From Phycomyces nitens (Eukaryota; Mucoromycota; Mucoromycetes; Mucorales; Phycomycetaceae): a DNA stretch of 64,000 nucleotides. Of the stretch, positions 10,894-21,642 are shown piece by piece. How positions within the stretch are numbered: position 1 is the first letter of the stretch; every line of letters begins with the position of its first letter. The DNA lies in the NCBI GenBank assembly GCA_022702545.1, contig JAHRBC010000006.1, forward strand, positions 1,674,001 through 1,738,000, given 5' to 3'. Below the pieces are notes generated by a model. The model was given only the letters and a program-made list of their open reading frames with translations. It did no database searches and was not told the origin of the DNA. The translations under genes were made by a program, and so were the position numbers.

Positions 10894-12980
10894 ATGACAA
10901 AAGACGCCTTGAATAAGTATGAGGTTACCATTGGGATAGGTATTGTATATCTTATTCCAAAATATTCTAGTATTAATCTGAAACGTATTAGACTTTGGAA
11001 CCACTTATTCTGGATTTAAAATATATTGCCCAAAGAACCCATATATACCATGTAATGATTTCGATTATCAATTTCTTATGTACGTCTTGGAGCAGAATAT
11101 CGTTTGCATTGATATCAAGACTTACCCTTCGCACCCACTTAATCAAATCGATTATTATAACCATCCAGGATTGATATGACTAAATGGGAGTCAAAGAATT
11201 GTGCCACTACAATGTTTTATAAAAAGAGTTCCAATTTGTTTTCTACAAAGAGAAACAAACCATATAAGTATGGAATATTTGCTGACTGGATATACGAGGG
11301 TGATACTGAGTCTGGATATTACGTGGCCAACTTTAAACTGTGGCTGGATCGAACCGCCAAAAAAAAAAGATCTTCCTACCCTACCACCTAATATGTCTCC
11401 AGTCCAAGGTAATCAAGAGATGATTTCATGGACCTGGTTATTGATATAATGTCTTTAGTTATTGCTGATTATTTGAGTTACATGCGCGAGGACATCAACA
11501 AATTACTGGCTGAATATTATCCTGAATATAATGACCCCTCCAAGTGCAGATTCTGTATGGCAGTTCCGACCATGTGGTCTGAGGAATCAAAAAATATAAT
11601 GAGAGAGGCTGCCATACTATCCAATATTATCGAAAAAGACGATCCACCAGATAAACTGCTGATTGTCGATGAAGCTGTAGCAGCTGCCTTGTATGCCGAG
11701 AGTATATCTCCTGAACTAGAACTCTCTAGCGGAAACCTTTACATGATTTGTGATGCTGGTGGTGGAACTGTAGACCTTGCTGTATTTGAAAAGGACGATT
11801 CATTGGGAGCAGATGGTTTAAAGGAAATCACAATGGGAACTGGTTGTTCTTGTGGTTCAGAATTCTTGGACACTCAATTCAAAGACTTATTACACAAAAA
11901 ACCACCTGTGGACCCTGATTGTAAGGTAGTTCGTCAATACAGTACCGAGTGGGGGTTTGATCGTTTCAAGGTAAAATAGACATGGTATTGTATATTAAAC
12001 AGTTGAAAATACTAATGTGAATGAAATGTTTATCTTGGACTGTTCTATAGAAAGAATTTGGTAGTGGTTATCGTTATGAAGTATCCGAAAGGCTAAAATG
12101 TCTTAATCAACAATACATCATTGGACATCGCAGTATCAATGAAAAGGATGAATTCACAATGGATGAAATTCGTACAGAAGTATTTGATCCGGTAGTAGAC
12201 AAAGTACTTTGTATGATTGAGAAACAATTCGAACAGCTTGATGGCAGACATATTGATGCCATGTTTATAACCGGAGGGTTCGGTCAGTCTCCATACCTTC
12301 AAAAGCGGATCAAGGAGGTTTTTGAGAATAGAACGAGGCAAATCAAGGTTATTAAGGATGGAAACAAGGCCGTAATAGAGGGAGCAATTCTATTTGGTAC
12401 CAAACCGCGTATAATTACCCAACGTATCCTACGCCGTACATATGGAATCAAACTGTGTTCACCAGATGAAAGAAAGAACAATACCAAAGCACAATCTGAG
12501 AAAGACAAGTTCCATGTATATATCTATAAAGGCCAGCCAGTCAACGAAACAAAATGGTTTTCCAAAAAGATTATTTGGTCAAACGCTAAGCTTCCAATTA
12601 TATGTAAGATCCAAATGGCATATTTATTAAATACAACCTAATAACATTGATCAATAGCTTTGTATGCGTACGATGGTGAGGAGCCAATTCCTGACCACCC
12701 TACTCCTCAAGAGATTGATCTAGTTGCTATTCTTGGCACTGAATTTCCAATTGATACAAGAGAAGGGGCTGACCGTCAAATTGATATGAATATGCGGTTT
12801 GGCTTGGACAGAATTGAGGTCAAGGTGAATGTTGCAGGCAAAGAATTCGAATATGTCACAATCTGTGATGTTGTTGGGAAAAAGACAATTCTAAACTACA
12901 AAGGATTCGACCCACGCTTATTATATAGAGAAAAGTTTAGACCTTTTATGAAGGAGATTTTGGGGATTCTCCCTGGTTAG
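10894..12980 (+). CDS. HSPA12-type Hsp70-like ATPase (one homopolymer frameshift)
   Basis: Exons: 10894-10939, 10992-11079, 11169-11408, 11459-11970, 12051-12603 and 12658-12980; all introns are GT-AG (50-89 bp). The first junction builds 'IGIDFGTTYSGF', the phosphate-1 loop of the actin/Hsp70 ATPase fold. Phosphate-2 is 'CDAGGGTVDLA' and the adenosine motif is 'ITGGFGQSPYLQ'. The conserved HSPA12 line 'PVQVIADYLSYMRE' is made by the 11409-11458 splice. The family lacks a standard Hsp70 substrate-binding domain, and the C-terminus fits HSPA12 proteins in length (about 586 aa). Exon 3 carries an A10 run at 11359-11368. As written, frame is lost and a stop follows at about 11390; one A fewer would rejoin the downstream frame exactly. 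This is either a sequencing indel or a very young pseudogene; the uninterrupted downstream exons favour the former. The 11080-11168 intron (GTACGT...CCAG) is less certain than the others. Confidence 0.75.
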
Positions 12981-13800
12981 AGAGGTTTAAATAGTATAAA
13001 ATGGACAGTTTACCTTTTTTTAAAAAAATATTATTGACAAGCGGACCTAAAAACACCTTGTATATGTGGTACAGAAGAACCCACCTGTCTTGTATGACAA
13101 GCCAAAGGTTGTCTTGCAAAGATGAAAAAGTATTGATCTGTAAAGACGCAGGAATCAACTGTTTCAAATGCTTAGAGTTTGGTTGGTATATTATGGCTCA
13201 TAATCCGGCCTCAAGATAAACGTACAACCAAGAAATACTGCAATAGGCTAATGAACATATCCATTGATTAATCAAGATCGACAGCCAAAGGCGTGACATT
13301 AGTAAAGACCTATTAATATAGAGCTGACAACCGATAGAGTGCAGAAAGAGTAGGACATACAAAGAGGCAAAGAAAATGTAGTATGGTGAGATTGAACGGT
13401 GGCTAGAGAGATTATCTCGAATTGCTTGTGTTCCAAAGTAATGGTATAAGTCAAGGTCAATATGTGAATACCTTGACTCAGATGTGTATTTTATGATTCA
13501 AATGTCTATCAGGGTAATAATACACAGGCTTAGCATTCAAAGGAACCAGTAATAGGTACCGTGGTTGCTCTTAGTAAAGGTAGTAAGCAAAGTCTTAAAA
13601 TTAAACCTAAATCCCATCGAAAATATCCAACAAAGAGTACGTAAAGCCAATGTTAGGTCATAGTTGGCTCTTGAGTCAAATATCCACAATAATTGATCGT
13701 AAAAAAAGAGCACATTGTCTTTATATCAAGAATGATTATTATCATTATTGAACTTTAGCAGACAATCTACAGGGTCACGTAAAAAATGTGAACTTTCAAT
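12981..13800. other. Intergenic, no gene seen
   Basis: An ORF of 72 codons (13001-13219) has no recognisable features. The rest is AT-rich without coding signal. Confidence 0.45.
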
Positions 13801-14450
13801 AATATCAGTTCTTTATGTCTTTATACGCCTCTACACTTTACTTTTCTTAATCTCTTGAATTCCATCAACATTAATAACATTCCTAAAGTACAAAACACTT
13901 AACCCCATAATACTCTGTATACACTTTGATTTAAGAAAAGGAATCTTAATTGGGCTTAACATTGCCGGAATGAAAATTGCATGCATTTCCAGACATCGAA
14001 ACATATCGCCTTCAGCAACATCTAGTGGTATTAAACAATACAAGGAAATAGAGGCTCTACTATGGTCTTGGGGTGTATCTTGTTAGGAAAAGTTGGACCA
14101 TATGTCATACTGAATGACAACATCAAGTCCTTTTTTGAAAGACTATTTTCTGCTATTATACAGAAATATTTTTGATGCTGAGTATATTGAACAGATTTAT
14201 TAAGAAGACGATATCACTTCTCACAGGGCAGTAATGTCAGAGATGTGCAAAGAAGGCCTTGATATGAACATTTTGGAGTAACTACCAAACAGCGCAAACA
14301 TTTGCTGATATAAAACATCTAGAGTCTTTTAAATGGGTTTTGAGGATGATAACTTCCAAGCCTATTAATCTGAATGAGTTGAATGCTTCAAGATAAATCT
14401 GGAATATTGGGACAGTATATGTTTGTAAAAGATATTGTCTTTGGATGATT
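13800..14450 (+). pseudogene. Decayed Tc1/mariner-family transposase (copy 2)
   Basis: Nucleotide similarity to the relic at 3.5-4.5 kb can be followed by eye across the 3' half. Examples are AAATAGAGG...TTGTTAGGAA(A/G)AGTT(G/A)GACCA, CATCACTTCTCACA matching CATCTCTCATAA, TGTGCAAAGAA in both, and TTTTGAGGATGAT followed by AAGCCTA in both. All frames are closed by stops (for example TAA at 14208 and 14279). Two copies of one family, both inactive and clearly diverged from each other, indicate old insertions. No flanking repeats could be defined. Confidence 0.6.
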
Positions 14451-14869
14451 GAGTAGCCGCCCACCAAAAAAAAATCACAAATTACTCGTTACATATAACC
14501 TGTGCTTTTTATCACTCCAAGTTTGATATCTTTAAGGATAGTCTCTATAAATCTTGGAAATCTACATGGACTTTATACCCTTTACTACATGCTTAAATAT
14601 ACAAGACTTTCCATTTCTTTGTTGGATATTAAACTCATAAATACTTTGGCCCTAATCCCTTATATCATTAGAATTATGCCTTGGATTTGATCAGTACAAT
14701 TGCTATTTGTAAAGTCATGTTTACCATGCCTTTTTGACTATTCAACACGTTTAAATCCTTTATAATGCCTATACTAGCCATCATGTTTAAATAAAAATCA
14801 CTGCATATATTGTCTAGTGTTCATAAATGCTTTCAAGAAATCTAGCTGTATACATAAAAAAAGGTCTAT
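14451..14869. other. Intergenic, no gene seen
   Basis: AT-rich region between the transposon relic and the stop codon of the release factor gene. No coding signal was recognised. Confidence 0.45.
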
Positions 14870-16401
14870 TTAGTTCAAGAGAGACTCGGCCAAGTAATGT
14901 TCTTGAAGAGGTTCAATGACATTCATCAATGATTCTCCTGCCATCACAGGCTCTAGTTCATGAAGTGTCAAGTTGATGCGATGATCGGTGACACGGTTCT
15001 ATTGGATTGTGTAAGCATATAAAAACATGATCCATTTCACGGGCATCTTACTTGGGGAAAGTTATAAGTACGAATCTTCTCAGAGCGATCGCCTGTACCG
15101 ATCTGTTTGTTTCGTGAGTTTCGTCGAAGAGTATCAGTCTCTTCTCGTGCCTTTTCAAAGATCTTTGCGCGCAGTACTTTAAGGGCCTTTGCTTTATTCT
15201 GGCAAGACCATAAAGATTTAGTAAGCCTATATAGAGTCGGTTTTAATACACAAAAGAAATCATTTGCTTGCCTTGTGTTGGGATCTTTCGTCTTGCATAG
15301 ACACTACGAGCCCAGTAGGAATATGGGTCATTCTAACTGCACTATCGGTGGTGTTTACGTGTTGACCACCGGCGCCAGACGCACGGTAAACATCGATACG
15401 CAAATCACTTTCCCGTATTTGAACATCCACCTTTAATTGTGGCAGAATATTCAGTCCAAGCACTTTGGCATCAATTTACTCAACCTACCTCTGTGGGTTG
15501 GGGTAGAATGGCTACAGTAATGGTAGATGTGTGGATACGTCCCTGGGCCTCGGTGGCAGGCACTCTCTGGACTCTGTTGTTAGTGAGTCAGTATCTGGGT
15601 ACTTTGGAGTCTGTCATTAAAGCACTTGCCGATGAACACCAGATTCATATTTGAGCAGACCAAACACATTCTTTCCCGTAATATTAACCGTAACGTCCTA
15701 TAAGTAAGTATGGTGTACTGTTCAATAGACTGAGACTCCCCGGGAATATTAGCAGTAAATTGACCTTGAGTCCTTTGCTACTTGTATCCTCAGACAACGA
15801 AAGGACCTCCCACTTCCACCGCCTTAATTGAGAGAAGCGCTCGTACATTCTGGTCATTTCTGCCGAGAAAAGAGCAGCTTCATCACCACCTGCGCCAGCT
15901 CTAATTTCCAAAATAGCACTTGCTTCATCAGCAGAGTCTTTAGGTGCCAACTCAGTAACCAAATCTTTCTCAATTCCTACTCGCTTCTCCATTAGCTCAG
16001 CAAACTCTTCCTTGGCCAACTCAAGCATATCTTCGTCGTCAGTGCTAGACAATAGTTCGCCCAGCTGAGCAAGATCCTGGCTTGACTGCTGCCAGTCCAA
16101 GAAAAGTTGGCGGCTGGTTGACAGCGAAGAGACCTCTTTAGATGCCTTGGTGAGTTCTTGGGGATCAAGCGAATTGCTATTGAGTTGGTCCATCAATGTG
16201 TCATGGCGCTGGGTCATTTGGCCAAGTTTAGCAGCCAGAGGAGGCGTGATTCTCGATGTCGGAAGAGCTTGTTTATGGAATTGAGGATTAGCAAACGCAT
16301 TGTTTCTTTTGCTCATTAGGATTTTTACCTTGGGTAGAGTATGCATAGACTCTGGAGAACGTGGGCCTCAAGGCAAACATGTTTCTGTGCAGACGATGCA
16401 T
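14870..16401 (-). CDS. MRF1: Mitochondrial peptide chain release factor 1
   Basis: Seven exons on the minus strand: 16329-16401, 15765-16267, 15630-15697, 15489-15573, 15272-15430, 15052-15198 and 14870-14998, giving 387 aa. The N-terminus is a basic, Arg-rich, acid-free presequence-like stretch (MHRLHRN, then [16 protein letters not shown]). An alpha-helical domain 1 follows, then '[16 protein letters not shown]', '[14 protein letters not shown]' and the catalytic GGQ loop '[11 protein letters not shown]' (GGQ at about residues 264-266), with 'DERSQHKNKAKAL' after it. The GGQ glutamine positions water for hydrolysis of peptidyl-tRNA at UAA/UAG. Overall length fits mtRF1. Two of the six introns (15574-15629 and 15199-15271) begin with GC instead of GT (GCAAGT, GCAAGC); only these donors give the conserved sequence. 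It is divergent from DCP2 with a 222 bp shared upstream region. Confidence 0.93.
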
Positions 16402-16623
16402 GTCAAGACAATTTTTTTTTAATTGTATATAAAAATATATATATTCAATCAATAGCAGTAGTAGGCTTTTAAAATTTGACAAGACAAGAAGAAGGGTGGT
16501 GAGATGTCTTTCTTTCTATGGCAAACGAGTCACAAAGGAGGTGCAAGTAAGAATGCCTCTACTGACCTTTCGTCATAATCTCCACGCCCTCTTGTTCCAA
16601 CTCCATATAGTAAAGAACAAACC
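16402..16623. promoter_or_regulatory. Shared divergent promoter region of MRF1 and DCP2
   Basis: 222 bp separate the start codons of two genes transcribed away from each other. It contains a T9 run with a TA-rich tract at 16410-16445 on the MRF1 side. No TATA box or defined factor site can be assigned. A short ATG-led stretch at 16504 on the plus strand could be a DCP2 leader uORF or a leader exon. Confidence 0.5.
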
Positions 16624-18651
16624 ATGGCATTACAATCCGGCGTTGTCTTGGCCAATGCCACGTTTGAAGAAATCCTCGATGACCTCTCAAGGCAAACTAT
16701 ATCCCATGCAGTAGGGCTGCTGCAGAGGGCTAACACGTGTGTATCGTAGTCGCTTTATTATCAACGTTCCCGACGTCGAACTCAAGTCAGTCGAGCGCAT
16801 CTGTTTCCAAGTGGAACAAGCTCACTGGTTCTATGAAGATTTTGTACGAGAACTTAAACCTGAACTGCCATCCTTTCAACTCAAGACCTTTTCTGCAAAA
16901 AATATCCTTTTTATATATTTATATATATATGTAATGCGTATATACATTTATAGGATGGGGGTCTGGTTGACCTTCATCTCAATTCTGGATTACCTTGACT
17001 ACCTTTATTTTTTCTTTACTTTTCAAGCATTGCCCCCTCTTACGCCAATGGGCACATGAGCATGAACGTGCTTATGCCGATTTTATGCAATATCGATTCA
17101 GAATCCCTGTATGTGGAGCAATCATGATCAATTCCTCGCTCGACAAGTGTGTACTGGTAAAGGGATGGAGCTCTAAATCTGGATGGGGATTCCCAAAAGG
17201 CAAGATCAACCAAGATGAGGAGTATGATTGTTGTGCCATCAGAGAGGTAGGTCCATGGCTGATGAAAAAAAAAAACCAGGACAGGTGGGCTGACAATTTG
17301 GGGAATGAAGGTGTTGGAAGAGACAGGTTATGATATAGAGCCACTATTGAAACGACAAGACTATATTGAGCTCACAATGCGTGAACAACGGATCCGGCTC
17401 TATTTGATTGTGGGAGTACCAGAAGATACAGACTTTGTGCCCCGGACACGCAAGGAGATTAGCGTAAGTGCCTTGACTAAGTCTGGACTACCAAACAAAC
17501 TCTCCATGTGCTTTTGCTTTGGTGCTATAGGAAATTGCATGGTTCAAATTCGATAATCTGCCGACATACAAAACCTTTAATAACATAGCCGATGTACATA
17601 TGGTAACGGGTGGCTATCGGTTTTATATGGTGGTTCCTTTTGTGAGGTCAGAGAATTTATAAGGAAACCATTAGAAGAGACTGACACTAGATATAGCAAG
17701 TTGAGACATTTTGTGGGTCAGCGTAAAAAGGCTTCCCGTCGCCATAATGACGGACCAAAAGCCCAACAATCATCAACAACGGCAGCAATTGCAGCAGCAG
17801 CAGCAGCGGCAACAGCATCGGTATCAGCAGTGGCAGCAGCAGCTTCTGCTTCAGCAGTAGTAGCTGCAGTATCCGCTGCAAATGAGCCTGAATCCACCAG
17901 TCCAAAAACGACCACAGAGCCTGAAGAGACTACTGATGTATTAAAGTCCTTGCTGGGTATAGGTGAGGCCAGTACCTTGGGAACAGCATCGCCCAAGGTG
18001 TACTCTGGATCAGAATCTCCTGCTTTCCAACAGCAGCAGCAACAACAGCAGATATTTGTACAGCAGCAGCAGTTACAGATGGCACAGCAGGCAAAACAAC
18101 TACAGCTTCAGTTGCAAGAACAACAACGCCAGCAGTTGCACCAGCATCAACATCAGCAGCAGCAACAACTCCAGCAGCATCAACAACAGCAGCTCCAACT
18201 CCAACTCCAACATCACCCCATGGCCTCACCCGTCCAACAGCCAGGAAACAATGCTCTTCTCCAGCATTTGTTTGCTACTAGTCAACAACAGCCAAATCTA
18301 GAGCCCTCCTTTTCTTCTCCTACAGTTCACCGGGCATCTATTGTAGAAGAGATGTTGAAGAACAATGCCAATGCTACCAGCACTGCTCCTGAATCAACCT
18401 CTGTAGAGACCGAGACAACTTCACCTACAGACAACGCACGGAGAAACAACCTCTTGAGTCTACTCCAAGGACATCCTGGTGGAGGAGCACCCTTTGCACC
18501 TACCGATGGGCACCATCTGATGGCTATGCTACGTAGCCAGCCTGCAATGGCACACGGTGCAATGCCCCTCCATCCAGTTCCCCAGCTGTTCCAGGGTCCA
18601 CAATATATGCACCCTCAGCACTACGACATGCCATTCCCACCTCCAGCCTGA
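16624..18651 (+). CDS. DCP2: mRNA decapping enzyme catalytic subunit (Nudix)
   Basis: Six exons: 16624-16691, 16750-16901, 17020-17246, 17311-17463, 17531-17641 and 17701-18651, giving 553 aa from ATG in ACCATGG context. It has the Dcp2 regulatory domain ('DDLSSRFIINVP', 'ERICFQVEQAHWFYEDF'), 'HCPLL', then the Nudix fold with 'VLVKGWSSKSGWGFPKGKIN' and the Nudix box at about residues 134-156 (G-x5-E-x7-REV-x-EE-x-GY), followed by Box B-like sequence. It removes the m7G cap from mRNA in 5'-3' decay and acts with Dcp1 in the cytoplasm and P-bodies. The last exon is low complexity: an Ala-rich stretch, then long Gln runs coded by mixed CAG/CAA, with His, and a Pro-rich end. Intron 1 is GC-AG. 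Intron 2 (16902-17019) starts ATATCCTTT and ends AC, a U12-type intron. The model is exact through the Nudix domain. Confidence 0.93.
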
Positions 18652-18747
18652 TAAGATGCACAAAGTAATAAAGACTGGCATTTTTTTTACTAGCTTTGTG
18701 GCTTGTTATTTATAGTTATAGTGTATAAGCATAAAAGAACGAATGGT

Positions 18748-20183
18748 TCAGCCAAGACGCATCATGCTCTGGGCCCACTTTTCCAGATTGACTTTATTCA
18801 TACCACTGATCATCCATGGGTGGTGCTATTTGGCAGTTAGAATATGTAGGCAAATCATCAAGTGTGTCTTACCATCAATTCATTTGGCGTGGCCCGTGTC
18901 TGGACATCCTTGACAAGGCTAGAGGATATCGAATATTGTGAGGATTCGGATGGATATTTGAAAAAGAAAAGGGGTGATTACCATGCTTTACAAAATGACA
19001 CTACTTGAGGTGGATACTTTTCTGGTATGGAAGGCAGACTGGGAACTGGTTCATGGACAATGTGCTGCAGTAGCTCAAAGATAGACAGTGGTCGTCCATC
19101 AGAGGGAAATGGGAATCTTCCTAGGGCAAGTTCCATCACTGTCATACCAAGAGACCAGACGTCTGATTTTACTGAATACGGTGATCCCATAATACGCTCT
19201 GGCTACAATTATCGTTATATTCCCAAGCCTTTTTACCTTTGGTTGTGTACTTACGCTCATGTATGAACTGGTTCCAACAAAGGTGTCTGCTACCGAGTTG
19301 ATCAATTGGCCAGATACTCCAAAATCACACAGCTTGATCTGGCCGTGTGCATTGACGAGGACATTGGATGGTTTGAGATCTAGTGAGATATATAGCAAAG
19401 TCGATCGCTATCCTTGTTGGACTAGGGATTCCTTACCGCGGTGAATAATCCGATGCGTGTCATAGAGGTAGATGAGACCATCAAGTACCTACACAGAACA
19501 TTTAGGATCCTCAACTTCAAGAGTTATGTTGACTCTACCGCGTAAGTAATTCTGTTCAAGACCAGAATTTCAATTGGACCATGCTTCTTGTAGATGGTGT
19601 CCAGGGACCTAGTAAGCACATGTTAAATGCGATCCCAATCCCAATCCCCACTCCCCACTCCCCTTGCAAATACTACCGCGTCTCTGCAAACTTGCCCTAG
19701 TTCCATGTACTCCATGCAGATAGAAATGTCTGCTCCTTTGGTAAATGCTCCATAGAAACTCACGATATGCTTTGAATGGCATTCGTGCATAAACCGCAAC
19801 TCTCGCATGATCTGTTTACGTACTGCGTTGTTGGCCTGGACAAAGATCATCTATAGATAGATATATATGCATTTCAGCCCTATTTGTCCTCAAAACCAAC
19901 CTCTCTTGCTTACCTTGCAGGCCATTACTGTCTGGGTCTTTCGGTGCATCACCTTGAGCACTGTTCCGCCATTTCCTCTTCCTAGCTCATCCAATGTTTC
20001 GAAATCTTCTGGACGTAGATCCAATCTGAGGTCCAAACTAATGTCAAATGTACCGAGCCCAACTGTCAATGGTGTATTATCTTGCCAGTCATCATCTTTG
20101 TCTTTATGCTCTGTGGGATTCGCAATCGGAGAGTCTGGCAGGGTGAGGTTCTTGAAGTTGCGTTTCTTTCTTGGTTTCATCAT
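18748..20183 (-). CDS. MAP kinase kinase, Ste7/Byr1/Fuz7 type
   Basis: Eight exons on the minus strand: 19914-20183, 19696-19850, 19539-19608, 19437-19488, 19255-19379, 18982-19202, 18873-18918 and 18748-18825, giving 338 aa. The glycine loop is 'GRGNGGTV' (residues 68-75), the ATP lysine is K90 in 'VMACK', the catalytic loop is 'HRDLKPSN' and the Mg loop is 'DFGVSG'. The activation segment '[21 protein letters not shown]' is split by an intron and carries the Ser/Thr pair phosphorylated by a MAPKKK. Its wording matches the pheromone/mating branch (Ste7, Byr1, Fuz7) rather than the cell-wall (Mkk1) or osmotic (Pbs2) branch. The C-terminal lobe ends in '[14 protein letters not shown]'. The intron 19609-19695 has a GC donor (AGG|GCAAGT). 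The short N-terminus contains a basic 'KPRKKR' that may serve as a MAPK docking site. Confidence 0.92.
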
Positions 20184-20624
20184 GTCAAATATTTTTATAA
20201 TGTAAGCGCAAGTTATTTGATAAATATATATATATATATATAAATATAAAAATATAAATGTGTATATATTGATGTGTGGTGTACGTGAATAATAAAATGT
20301 ATTATTAAGTTAACCCAGGCAGTACAAGAAATACGAAGAAATATCGATCTTCCAAATTATTTACACCAAAATATGAGGCATTAAAAAAATACAACTCACA
20401 CTCGTAAAAAGGTAAGTAGGTAGGTTTTTTTGATCAAAAGCATATAAATTATAATAATAAGAAAAAATCGGTTTCCATTGGATTCTCAAATAAATTGCCA
20501 TGTAATGTTGTTGAAACCAAAGGTGTTGTGTTTATGGACTTTCAGTGCATACCACCAAATGAGAGTAGTGTTTAATATGTTTTAAATGATAATAATAATT
20601 TTGATGAAAGATTATGAAGTTTCT
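20184..20624. other. Intergenic between MAPKK start and LYAR-like stop
   Basis: AT-rich, with (TA)n at 20223-20245. Both neighbours are on the minus strand, so this holds the MAPKK promoter and the 3' flank of the LYAR-like gene. No gene is seen. Confidence 0.5.
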
Positions 20625-21369
20625 CTACTTTCTCTTGAGGGTAAGAGTGTTGTTTTCAAAGGTGACCAGAAGAGATCTGTCAAAGTTCTTTTTGAGATCC
20701 TTCTTCTCGGGCTTGGTCAAGGAGGACTTGGGATGGTTCTCGATCAATTCCATGACCTTTTTGCGGGCATCGTTAAACGACAATGGCTTCTGTTAAACGA
20801 GCACAGTACATATCAGCCATCTTTGTTCTACTAGTATTCTCAGCTATATCTCACTTCTTTCAAGACGTGCTTCAGGGCAAGTTCCATATTCTCGGCCATA
20901 TCACTGCTGAATTCAGTTGAGCTCCATTCAGTAGACTTTTGCTTCTTTGCATCCTTTGAATCTTCCAAAGACTTGCGCTTCTTGCTTTCCTCCACGGGCT
21001 TCTCGGACTCTGCCTTTTTCTGTTTCAATTGCTCGACGAGGGAGACTGGCTTTGCGACAGCAGCCTTTTGAGGTACGGCCTATAATACAATTAGAGTTAT
21101 TTGGATTAGACGATTCCAAACATACCTTTTTTCCCTTGTAGAGAGCCTTTTGGTATTTCTCAGCTTCGGTAATGCAAGAGGTATGAGATTGGTAATCATA
21201 ACCTGCAAAAGTGGTGGAGCAATCGATGCATGTAAATGTTGCTCGGCATCTCTGGCCATGCTGGTTAAGCTTGGGCTTCTTTACTACATCGCTGCAACCA
21301 TCGCACTGAAAGCTGTGGACATTGATGAGTTTATGGACGCTTAATGGACAAACCTACCTACCTAACCAT
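20625..21369 (-). CDS. LYAR-type C2H2 zinc-finger nucleolar protein
   Basis: Four exons on the minus strand: 21362-21369 (8 nt), 21126-21312, 20855-21079 and 20625-20789, giving 194 aa. The tiny first exon ATGGTTAG is supported because joining it gives 'MVSFQCDGC', the exact start seen in LYAR proteins. The N-terminus has two Cys-rich fingers: 'CDGCSDVVKKPKLNQHGQRC', and 'FTCIDCSTTFAGYDYQSH' with 'TSCITEAEKYQ' after it. The middle is a Lys/Glu-rich basic region with nuclear-localisation character (KKRKSLEDSKDAKKQK). A conserved C-terminal helical domain has 'SFNDARKKVMELI' and 'KKDLKKNFDRSL', which also occurs in plant and fungal LYAR homologues. LYAR proteins are nucleolar and act in pre-rRNA processing; that role here is by family. 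All introns are short GT-AG (46-65 bp). Confidence 0.88.
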
Positions 21370-21642
21370 AGTTTAAAATTGGTCTTTTTTTTATTATTTT
21401 TGGTAGAAAACACAAAGGTACAACCTTGTGAAAAAATAATGGGAATAAAGCAAAGCAAAGCCACCGTATTCCACTTGCATTACTGCTGTCAAACTAGCAC
21501 TTAACTCCGTTGCAATAGTCCAATTACCACTGCGACTAAAACTATAGTTCTCTTTATGATATTCTCATATATATATGTGTATATATGTATATATATATGG
21601 GTGGGTTGGTGTTGAGATTTATATAATATAAAAAAATATTGC

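Noticed and set aside
13001..13219. 72-codon ORF after the Hsp70-like gene
   Set aside because: No recognisable domain, no splice context, composition like intergenic DNA.
16932..17027. GT-AG intron as an alternative to the AT-AC intron of DCP2
   Set aside because: It keeps a frame but inserts a string of Ile/Tyr/Leu absent from Dcp2 proteins, coded by a TA microsatellite; the U12 model gives the conserved sequence directly.
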